A stretch of DNA of 64,000 bases from positions 13,410,001-13,474,000 of the forward strand of contig OY987306.1 in NCBI GenBank assembly GCA_963920635.1, given 5' to 3'. Each line of letters starts with the position of its first letter. Within the stretch, counting starts at the first letter, position 1. The notes under the pieces are model-generated. The model saw only the letters and a list, made by a program, of their open reading frames with translations. It searched no databases and was not told the origin of the DNA. This document shows, one piece after another, positions 55,490-64,000 of the stretch. Origin of the DNA: Pseudeuparius sepicola. Lineage: Eukaryota > Arthropoda > Insecta > Coleoptera > Anthribidae. The position numbers and the translations under genes were made by a program.

Positions 55490-56480
55490 TATTTCCGCGG
55501 TGGCCCACCTTTAATCAGTGTTGACATTTTTTATATTATAATTATCTTACAACCTTAATCATAAATTTTGTTAGGTTTTTACGAGTAAAATCTGTTTTAA
55601 AATGAAATGGGTTATTTCGGCCACAGATCCTAACTGGCGTAGTTTTGCCGGTAGTATCGTGAAAGAGTTAATTTGCGATCGGACCGCTCAAAAACTGTTA
55701 ATTCGTGGTTCCATGTTCCATTGGACACTCACCCCCATGAATTTGGATTAGCTTTTCAAGAAAGTAGAAGACGGAATGCAATAATAATTATCTTACTGTG
55801 AGTATTTCATGCCAGACTCCTCTGTTTCCTATCCTTTTTCGGATCCAGGTGCAGAGTTAGGCTTAAGCTTAAGTGAACTTCTCAGCAACTTGCAAATTTG
55901 TTCAAATTCAGAAAATTTATGATAATAAAGCGGGCGACTTGTTGGACCTAAGATATTTATCTATATTTGTAGGTAATCCCACATTCCAAAATTACCTATA
56001 GTTAGATACTCCCCCTTCTCCTAATGGTTTAAACTTAGTGATGTTCTTTTTTAAATTGATCCATAGCCCTCTAAGACGTGCAATCCATTTCTTTTTTTGT
56101 GTTGTCAACTACTTTGGAGAAACGATTTTTTTATTTTAAGGCGATAAGGAAGCAGAAGGGAACTGCGCGCGAGATGAAATGGAGCTATCAATTTACCGCC
56201 TCGAACCGTTTCTAGGACAAATGGGGTTGAAATTTCTTTCCCGCCGCGTAGTGGAAATTGGAACTTGTAGAGGCTGAGCCCGGGAGCTTGTACGTACTTA
56301 AACTTTTATTTAAGTTTCTGCCGAATATGCCAAGTATATCAATTCCAACAAATTCGAATTGACAAAATTATTTGAAATACAGACGGGAACACAGCTTATT
56401 ATTCTTAATAGCCCTGATCGAATTTGAGTTATTAGTTATGTAGAACAAGGTTTTATACCCCAAAAATGTAATTTTCAAGT
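55490..56480. other. Intron without supported feature
   Basis: No coding region recognised. The stretch 55600-55770 is less AT-rich (GAAATGGGTTATTTCGGCC) but in no frame resembles a known family. Confidence 0.4.
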
Positions 56481-56900
56481 GATGCTGAAATATCACAGGA
56501 AAATAAGTTTATTTTTGACGCCAATGTTTCGGTATATTTAAAACCTTCTTCAGGGCTCAGAGAACATTTGTCTTATCCTGCGCGATGCTACAAAAATAAA
56601 CCACACACATAGATATAAAATAAAAACACAAAAAGAAAGCTTTCTTTTTTACAAACATATACCTATTGTACATGCGGGCATTGATATTATTTTATTAAGA
56701 ATGATATATTATTAAGAGTGATAATTCAATAACCAATATCAATTCCTGCATGTACAGGTATGTTTTTTAAAAGAACCCTTTCTTTTGGGGCATGCTTTGT
56801 TGCGTCACGATGGATGGGACAACTTTTCCTGAGACCCGATGAAGATTTTAAATAAACCGAAACGTTGGCGTAAAGAATAAACTTCTTTTCCAGAGATACT
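56480..56900. repeat. Inverted pair of Penelope-like terminal sequences
   Basis: Two arms facing each other. The left arm on the minus strand contains CCCTGAAGAAGG, TTTTAAATATACCGAAAC and ATTGGCGTC (56519-56560); the right arm on the plus strand contains GACCCGATGAAGATTTTA, AATAAACCGAAACGTTGGCG (56828-56872). Further pairing (CATGCGGGCATTGATAT with ATATCAATTCCTGCATG) runs to the centre at about 56715. CTGA.GAAG...CCGAAACGTTGG is a familiar terminal motif of Penelope-like elements. Confidence 0.45.
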
Positions 56901-57589
56901 ATATAGCCCCAATCCCAACTAGTATCACTTCAATATTATTGTTTATGTTCGTTACTTCAGCTTCAGCAATCGATACACATCATCACCTATTAAGAATTAT
57001 GGTGTGCTTGTTTTTATTCCTTTGATTTTGTTGTCGCCTACAGATGTTTGGTTTTCAAGAGAACTTACCACCCTCATTTTTTTATTAGAATATTACATGT
57101 ATTTGAAATTTGCATTTTTTGTGATTTGTATGTTTAGTAGGTATGTTATTTTTTACCGTTTTTTTTTTATCTCAGAACAATTCGTTCCGTCTTTTTTGAG
57201 ATACCTCCAGACTATCTGATAAGGCTCTTAAAGAAGCATTATTGTCTTATTATACAACTTTTACAATTATTGAACTTTGTCTCTGAGAACAAAAATGAAA
57301 TATACCGTGTGTCTCCGTATATAGACTTGCAAATTTTGTTCAAAATAACATTTTCTACCTGTCATTTTACTTTGGAACCATAATTTAGAAACACCCGATT
57401 ATTTTTTAATTTTTCTAAACAATTGAAGATATTGCAACCAATTTTTATTTGTTACACAATATTTTCTATTGGGCCTGTGATTTTTAACGGTTACACATAG
57501 ATGAAAGGCAATGGCAGTTAAAAAAAGTTTAAAGTTCTTTCAATATCTACAATAAAAATTATATGCTTCTAATAAATATCGTCACCGCT

Positions 57590-57745
57590 GAGGCTACAAA
57601 ATGCTAAAGCGACCTGCATGGAGATCTCCATAACCGAAAATATACAATAACAATGAGGATGTAAGGTTAACTTAATTGGTTGCTTCCTAAATCAAACATA
57701 TTTTTTATTTGGTTAATGTTACGCCAAACTGATGATTGCCAAATT
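57590..57745. repeat. Diverged copy of the 43.8-kb array unit
   Basis: Shares AAAGCGACCTGCATGGAGAT, CTCCATAACC, ACAATAACAA and the complement of the GTAATATTAACCAAA / ATCATCAG block with the units at 43816-44750. Confidence 0.55.
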
Positions 57746-57861
57746 TATCAGGACAGGACACGATAATTTATAGCATGTGACAAAATTTTCTAGGCACAGG
57801 CACTAACTTATGGTTTTACTTTCACATCACTATAAGTGCCGTTTGTCTTTTGTTGACTTCA

Positions 57862-57896
57862 TCAGTGATTATAATTAGGTATACTATAATCACTGA
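57862..57896. repeat. 35-bp palindrome
   Basis: Perfect 12-bp arms TCAGTGATTATA and complement around an 11-base loop. The flanks ACTTCAT and ACTTTAC are similar but not identical. Confidence 0.6.
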
Positions 57897-58204
57897 CTTT
57901 ACTTAGTTCTTTGTTAGTTCTCTGGTTCTCTGGTTACACAGATTTCTTCGTACATTTAAAAATTAGACCTTGAATAATTGAAAAATTTTCGCCTGCGCCA
58001 CAATTTTTTATTACAAAAACTGTATTTAATTTTTTTTATTTGTGACCCCCCATCGGCAAAGTCTAGTTACGCCCTTGAATATTCATTGGGTATCCCGCGG
58101 ACACGCGGTGAAAAAGTTGTACTAAATTACTTGAACATTGAGCGTCGCCCCCCCCTCAATGTTAAAAGCCTAGGACCGCCACTGGCCGAAGTGCAACAAT
58201 TTCG

Positions 58205-59500
58205 TGCAAAAACAATTTATTCCCACCGCCCAGAGGCGAAGGGGAGGGGAACACAATGGGTTTTATTCTCATAACTTTTTTGAGGTTTTCTTTTTGGTCT
58301 TGCAAGTTCATCATTTTATGTAGGTATCTTTTCATTTTGCACCAAAGAGTATCATAACGTTAGAAATCAGTGTAAAATGGGCATTGAGTAAAACATCATC
58401 GCTAAACGAATAATAGTATATTATACACCTAGGTTGAGAAGGGAGCCATTATGTACCGAGCATTTTTATATAATATTTTATATAATATGCGGGGTAAATA
58501 ATGGCCTTCTGAACCGAAGTGTATATAGAATTTTTTTTACTACTAACATTGAAATATTGCCATATTTTAGTCATTTCTCGCTTTTTTCAAATACTTCAAA
58601 ATATCAAGTAGCCTGGGAGTTCAGTTGTCAAGCTGATAAATTGACACTAATTTTTAAATGTCACATAGAAAATTTTTCATTATTTACCTCGGTATTTTTT
58701 TATTATCATTATTTACCTAGGTAGAGAAATATTACTTCTCATTAGAGGAATGAGGTAAATATAAATTTAGGTACTAAAAATTTATGTAATAAAAATTATT
58801 TTTGAAAACAAGTAATTCAGCAGTTTGCACTGAATTACCTTAGCGAAAACCTAAATTTATTTTATTCGTTTAACGATGATGTTTAACTCGATGCCCATGT
58901 TACACTGATTTCTAATGTTATGAAACAAGTATACTCTTTGGTGCAAAATGAAAAGATACCTACATAAAATGATGAACTTCCAAGACCAAAAAGAAAACCT
59001 CAAAAAGTTATGAGAATAAAACCCATTGTGCTCCCCCTCCCCTTCGCCTCTGGGCGGTGGAATAAATTAAAAGCTTGTTTTCCAAAGGGTTTTTGTTTTT
59101 GTGCTTTTTAGTATTTGATGCCTATTATGTCGAGGATGGTAAAGAAATTTAGTCCGCCACCTTGAGGGGTCCGCCGTCTTAGGCCGTCTGCTATCTTGGG
59201 GCATAACCATATTGAAATTGTGTCAAGGAGGTTGTGAAGAAAAAGGTAAGGCGTTCGCCATATTGGATTTAAGATGACGACATTCACCTTATCGTTTTCT
59301 ACTCATCATAATCTTTCATTTGATGCCCATGTAAAGAAAGTCATAAAGAAATAGAATAGAAATAAAATTGCAATATTGAGTAGGTATATTGGATTGTATG
59401 GTCACCAGCACCAAAAGTGTGAAAGTGTGTGCAAAATTTCAGCTTAATCGGTTGGGTGGAACTGGTTTAAAGTTCAGTTGCAAGATTTGACCCACATAGT
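58205..59500 (-). mobile_element. Structured repeat element, copy 3 (inverted)
   Basis: Minus-strand copy of the element at 19605. The tail (complement of GTCAAATCTTGCAA and GAAATTTTGCACAC) is at 59415-59490, remnants of the tandem units at 59130-59330 (TTAGTCCGCCACCTTG, TTATCGTTTTCTACTC), and the hairpin at 58205-59070 with arms sharing CATAAAATGATGAACTT.C and ACCCATTGTG.TCCCC. The loop is enlarged by about 450 bases of other sequence. Confidence 0.55.
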
Positions 59501-59742
59501 AGTTACTAACATACAACACACCACACATAGCTACCTACTAACTCTAATAGGTGAAGTTCAATAAAAGCTTGTAAAATAAAAGAACACGCTGCCTTCTTGT
59601 AATGGCGATCAAGAAGCAGACCTAATAATAATCCTAGAAAATCTGTTTCTTTCACGATATCCTCAAATTCAAGTTTTCTAAATTTACCAAATATAAAATT
59701 TGAAAATGCAATAGGTATTTGTAAAGCGGTAAAAGATAATAT

Positions 59743-59773
59743 CAAAGATCATGCTAGAATATTATGATCTTTG
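59743..59773. repeat. 31-bp palindrome
   Basis: Perfect 10-bp arms CAAAGATCAT and complement with an 11-base loop GCTAGAATATT. No matching direct repeat outside. Confidence 0.55.
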
Positions 59774-60441
59774 CTCTAGATAAGTCTATACAAACCTGCA
59801 TTAGGTAATCATAAAACATAGGTCGAGTGCAAATAATACTTCTCGTTTTTTTTCTACAGGAAATATTGTTTGATTTTTTGTGTTTCACAATTTTGATGCC
59901 ATTTACAGACTTTCAGAAAAGACTTTCTTTTTGAGAACATCTCTGTTATATTTTTGTTATCCATCGTAATTTCGGCTCTTTACAGAAATCGACTTCCTTC
60001 GCCTTTTTATGAGAAAATCCCATTTCTCTATTTCCCATGATAAAAAAATCACCTTAACCTAGCTTTCCTTTTTAATTTGTTCATAATTATTATGATAGCA
60101 CTCAATGGAATTGAATATATTTCAGCTATAGAATAAATAATGTTCAGTTGAACAAGCAGGAAATCAGACTTACGGGCAGGCGAATGCGGAAGTCTTTCAA
60201 CAAAAAACTTACGATTCTGCTTTTCGGGTAGACATTCCAGATAACAAAGTGGTGATTTCGGAGTCCCTGGATGCCGAATCGCGTTAGACCCAGGCAATAT
60301 CTGACACCCCCTGAACGATTTATTATGAGGGGAAAGAAAGACCATACTTCTTTTTTAGGACTAATTCTCACATGTCCCCGGGGCTATATTATATATTTTA
60401 TGGCTCGTTCAATATAGTGGAGAAAAAATGCTAGGTAGTAT

Positions 60442-60474
60442 CAGTGACTATAATAATTCTTTCTATAGTCACTG
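60442..60474. repeat. 33-bp palindromic micro-insertion with 7-bp direct repeat
   Basis: Perfect 11-bp arms CAGTGACTATA and complement around ATAATTCTTTC. GTAGTAT is directly outside on both sides (60435-60441, 60475-60481). The arm-loop sequence ATAATAATT.CT is shared with the micro-insertion at 20153-20186. Confidence 0.75.
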
Positions 60475-60728
60475 GTAGTATTGAAAGTTAGAAAGATATT
60501 TAGAGACGTTGACGTACTAATACGCTGGTTAATCTGTGGTACGGTGCCAAGACAGTGGGGTACCCCATTCGTGCACCGCCTCGCCGCCCCCTGATATTGA
60601 GGTCATGCGTTATGTCGGTTATGTCTATTTTCTATTTGACTTTTGCCACAAAATATCATAAGTTAGGTAAATTTTCTTTTTCTTTTCTAAATCGTATCAA
60701 CGTCGCAAAAGAGTACCCAATTTGCGTT

Positions 60729-60754
60729 TTGGGCCCGAGAGGTCTCGGGCCCAA
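60729..60754. repeat. 26-bp perfect palindrome, GC-rich
   Basis: 12-bp arms TTGGGCCCGAGA with a 2-base loop. Stands out from the AT-rich surroundings. No flush direct repeat. Confidence 0.6.
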
Positions 60755-62243
60755 GGAATTTGAATTTCAAAAACATTTTTAGGGCATTTCACGGCCGAAA
60801 AAAAAAATATTTTCGTGTTTTATTCGCCATTAAGATTCATAATCAAAAATAAAATAGTGTGAAATAGGCCAATTGATATTCTCTACCTGATATGCCACTT
60901 AACATAATATTTTATTATTTATAATGACAGGTACTAAAAATCTTTGTGTTTCATTTTCTTGGCTTGACATTGTAGGTTAGAATTTCCATGTTGGATACTT
61001 GTATTAAGTCGCTAAATATCGAATTTTGTTGATTGATGAACAACTCGGAAGTTCACATAACCAACAATCATGAATGGTTACCCTAGACCTTCTAACCCCT
61101 CCTAATAGCTGTGGAAGACGCCGAAGTCTCCTACATTTCACCGCTACTAACTAAGATCAATTGGATTAAATAACACCTAGCCCATGGAACCCGTATATCC
61201 GGTTGGTTAAGTGCCTACGGCGACAGTATTTTATTTTTTATATTTTTTATATCTTTACCTGATATGCCACTAAACATCCTTTATTATTTATAATTTCAGA
61301 TACATTTTCTTGGCTTGACATTAAAGTTTATATTCCATGAGTATTTCTAAACTCTATTGGTTTTTATTTAATAAATTGCGTGTGATTGTTTAATAAAATA
61401 GTTTGGACTTTCTTGGAAAAACCATGGTACATGTCAAACAGGGAAAATCAATTTGTGTGGGCTATATCATTTTGTAGTATGTACAAGCTATGTTGTTACT
61501 GCATACTTGTCTTATCTTTGTAAATTGTGCTTAAACCGTGTTTTCAAATATCGAACAGGTAACAAGATAAGTATACATATAGCGGACGTCGCCTCGGTCG
61601 TTAAAGGTACCTCCGAGGCCAAAAAAGATCTTATAATGCAATGTATTAAATTTTTCCTTGTACCCACAATTTCTGATTATAGGTACTTTGAATTAAACTC
61701 TAAATGCATTATGGAGTAGATTGTGAGTAATAATCTTCATAATAACCTTTGTTCAATTACTAAAAATGAAAATCAGTAATAAATATAAGAGGCAGAATGT
61801 AGCGATAATAAAAAATAAATAAAAAGTTAGGCTTTGTGTAGAATTTAAACCCAGGCCCTACGAATTACTAGTCTCACCCTGCGGTTAGCGAGGTGCCTGT
61901 CAAATTTGACCTGTTAGGCGGCTCTTATTTCAAACCAGGGCGTTTTATAAGGTCCTTGGTCCGTTAAAGGGTTGCTAAGCAATACTTTTTCTACCTATCA
62001 ACCATTTTCGCAGCTAGCAACCAAAATAACACGGCACCTCGAATATTTGACTTTCGCTTTCGGGTCTGTTGCAGAGACTATAAAGTGAACTTTGGTGGAC
62101 GGGAGCAGGAAATGTTTTTTGTCGTTTCTGGAGATTGTGGTTTTTGACAAATCCTGTTTTTGCTAGACATCCTTCGTATACTATTATTGAAGTACATATT
62201 ATAATTACAAAATTTAATTCTGCAAACTAAATAGTAATATTTA

Positions 62244-63477
62244 CAGGGCCAGATTAAGGAACTTTTCGCCCCTGGGCCAAAATTCTTTTGCGCCCCCCAC
62301 CTCAGTAATAATTTTTACCGAAATTATAGTACGAATAAAAAATACAAAATACAAACTTGTGTTAATAAGGATAAATCAATTGTTTTATTATCTGCCAAAT
62401 TATTTCTTAAATTATTTTTAACTCCAAAACAATACAAAAATCAAAAAAAGAACACTTTTAAATACAGATACTCTTACCTTTTTAGGACAGAAAAAGATCT
62501 CTCGCCACTAATGTTTGTTGTATTCAATATTTGGGAATGCAATGATTTTCTGCTCTCTTATATTTTTTAACAATTCCGATTGTTTAAATTGAGCACCAAA
62601 ATGTTCCTTTTCTAAACTTTCTAAGAAATACTTATTTAAATTGCACGCATTCTTCACCTAAGCATTTATCAAGTTCAGAAGGATAATTTGTAACTATAGT
62701 TTTGCTGCTTCCTTGCAAATTTCAATATACGGTAGATTGCATGAAAAATGTAAAAACCAAAAGAGATATACCTACAACGCGTTTGTATGCATATTTTCTT
62801 CGTACCAGTTCTGACAGTAAATGATCCAGAATTACGCAATAAGTACTTTACCATCAAACTCCACTTCTCTGCTTTCGTCTGAAATATGTTTTCTAATTCG
62901 GATTCTTTTTATTTGGTTACATTTCGTTAAACTATTAGCCATTTCTTCTAATTCATCAAACTTCTCGTCACACCGTGAACCATTTATATAACTAATAATA
63001 TGTCTATATTTTCCTTTTGAAGCGTCTTGTTCACATTATTAAATTGACTAAGTAACATATTCCAGGTTATTAGTAAAATTCCAGTTTCTAGTTTGTCCAT
63101 ATTAGTACTTTTGAAACCAGTAGCTTGAGCTTTTACAACAGGTGGTTGGCTATGATCTTCAATTTGTTAGAAGCACAGTAATAACTCCCAAAACATTCAT
63201 AGAGCATCCGAGTTACGTCTGCTCTTGCTGACCACCGAGTTGAACTTAATTTGATTGGAAGAAGTTCTTTACCAGATGCACTTAAAACATTTTTTAATAT
63301 TTCCCATCTAGTAGTTTAAAGCAGAGAAAAATACATAAAACTTATTCAAAAACATGAAAAATTTTGTTGAATTTAAACAACATTCCGCTGCACATAAACC
63401 AACCAGATTTAACGCCCCCTGAGAGCGTGGCGCACCGGGGCCATGGCCCCATGTGCCCTTAGGTTAATCCGGCCCTG
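62244..63477. mobile_element. hAT transposon inserted beside the Robo Ig3 splice donor
   Basis: Ends CAGGGCCAGATTAAGG (left) and complement of CAGGGCCGGATTAACC (right). Flanks AATATTTA (62236-62243) and CATATTTA (63478-63485) are an 8-bp target duplication with one mismatch. The right end is 9 bases from the exon edge at 63487. Length 1.23 kb, with decayed transposase inside. Confidence 0.85.
62480..63330 (-). pseudogene. hAT (ZMYM1-like) transposase, broken
   Basis: Fragments in order: VLSASGKELLPIKLSSTRWS followed by ARADVTRMLYECFGSYY (about 63330-63190), a block LLITWNMLLSQFNNVNKTLQ (about 63070), and a C-terminal ISGERSFSVLKRVRV near 62490, which resembles the ERSFS.LK block of the hAT dimerisation domain. 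Multiple stops and frame changes; the N-terminal zinc-finger part and the first catalytic Asp are absent. It matches the family of zinc finger MYM-type protein 1-like hAT transposases. Confidence 0.7.
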
Positions 63478-63486
63478 CATATTTAC

Positions 63487-63487
63487 C
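63487..63487 (-). promoter_or_regulatory. Exon edge whose donor overlaps a hAT target duplication
   Basis: Minus strand reads ...CATG|GTAAATATG|CAGGGCC. Donor positions +2 to +9 are the duplicated target of the hAT element; the duplicated copy on the far side (62236-62243) joins the element's last G to give GTAAATAT again. Confidence 0.75.
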
Positions 63488-63753
63488 ATGAACAGTTAAC
63501 GACGCCTTTGCACTGATAGTCCCAATCACATTCTCCGCATCGCAAATATACAATCCTTCATCACTAGCTTGAACATGGTCAATCTGTAGAGATTTGTTGT
63601 CAATAATTCTCGCTTTTCCGATTGGCATCTTGCCATCCTCTCGTCTCCAAAGGACATTCGGAAGAGGATCGCCTTCTACTGAGCATTCAAATAAAACAGT
63701 TTCGCCGATTTTTGCCACCGCATCTAGAGGTTCTTTGTTGAATGTTGGTTTTA
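63487..63753 (-). CDS. robo: Robo exon: Ig3
   Basis: Acceptor TTTGTTTCAG before 63753, donor GTAAAT at 63481-63486; phase 1 in, phase 1 out, 267 bp. It encodes one Ig domain: VKPTFNKEPLDAVAKIGETV, Cys in LFECSVEGDPLPNVLW with the core Trp, KARIIDNKSLQI, DEGLYICDAENVIG with the Tyr corner and second Cys, and SAKASLTVH. This is close to Ig3 of fly Robo (KP.F.KEP, GDP.P.VLW, ISA.ASL.VH). Upstream exons for Ig1-2 and the signal peptide would lie right of this window. The TE at 62244-63477 starts nine bases into the intron. Confidence 0.97.
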
Positions 63754-64000
63754 CTGAAACAAAAAGAAAAATATTAATTACAATAGTAGATAAGCTTATT
63801 TGAATGCACAAAACGTGTATCGAAATAAATTGTTTTAAACTTTACTTAATTGAATTTGTAACCAAATTGGAACATCCAGTTTGTCTGATAATTCATTTCG
63901 CACCAGACTGCAGAACTTTAAATTACTAAAGTTTTAAGGATTAGTATTCAGAACTTTTTTAAATTCCAGGTAGATTTCACTTACAACTATTGTCCTAGGG

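Larger units (their letters stand above)
59774..62235. other. Intron without supported gene
   Basis: No protein family recognised in any frame (60049-60371, 60555-60782 and 61453-61719 considered). A direct repeat pair at 60885-60975 and 61257-61326 shares ACCTGATATGCCACT.AACAT and TTTTCTTGGCTTGACATT. Two palindromes are listed separately. Confidence 0.45.

Noticed and set aside
61850..61925. tRNA-like stretch (GGTTAGCGAGGTGCC / GGGTTTAAATTC)
   Set aside because: The A-box-like and B-box-like parts are on opposite strands, so neither a tRNA nor a SINE head is supported.
63478..63486. Interpretation that the Ig3 ORF continues into KYAGPD
   Set aside because: Those residues come from the donor and the hAT end; the GTAAAT donor and matching phase with Ig4 define the exon edge.

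Overview
This looks like insect nuclear DNA: AT-rich, intron-dominated and crowded with transposable elements (TEs). The only host gene I can support is a Roundabout (Robo) axon-guidance receptor on the minus strand. It is spread over the whole window as seven coding exons, read right to left: Ig3 (63487-63753), Ig4 (53283-53560), first half of Ig5 (28916-29132), second half of Ig5 plus most of FN3-1 (17927-18240), end of FN3-1 through FN3-2 into FN3-3 (8433-8982), FN3-3 end plus transmembrane segment (6362-6649), and the juxtamembrane region with the CC0 and CC1 tyrosine motifs (1091-1382). The splice phases join without a gap into about 735 residues. Ig1-2 (the Slit-binding part) lies beyond the right edge and the rest of the cytoplasmic tail beyond the left edge. 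Which insect robo paralogue this is, and which insect order, cannot be settled here.

Everything else is intron, mostly TE sequence. Intron 1-6 kb: short inverted-repeat elements and a dead PIF/Harbinger transposon (3019-5381). 6.7-17.9 kb: a three-level nest of elements with intact target-site duplications (9173-11725), a Tc1/mariner relic (12.5-13.0 kb), SINE-like and MITE sequences. 18.2-28.9 kb: foldback MITEs, a structured repeat element (19.6-20.8 kb), a FLYWCH/MULE transposon nested in a MITE (23.08-25.48 kb), and a 539-bp tandem duplication with a LINE piece at its junction. 29.1-53.3 kb: a LINE (32.2-34.8 kb) whose (ATT)n tail has received four R4/Dong-like retrotransposon copies (34.8-39.4 kb), a DUF7869-type mobile-element relic, a mariner-like element with 260-bp TIRs, a broken IS630-type transposase, a Merlin element, a fresh 1,599-bp tandem duplication and a 2.4-kb foldback. 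53.6-63.5 kb: two more copies of the structured repeat element, a Penelope-like inverted pair, and a hAT element inserted nine bases inside a Robo splice donor.

The most unusual signal is a scatter of tiny palindromic insertions (26-36 bp), several flanked by 5-8 bp direct repeats like the target duplications of DNA transposons. All TE genes seen are broken or truncated, so the window is best read as a Robo gene being expanded by TE invasion, not as a new gene cluster.
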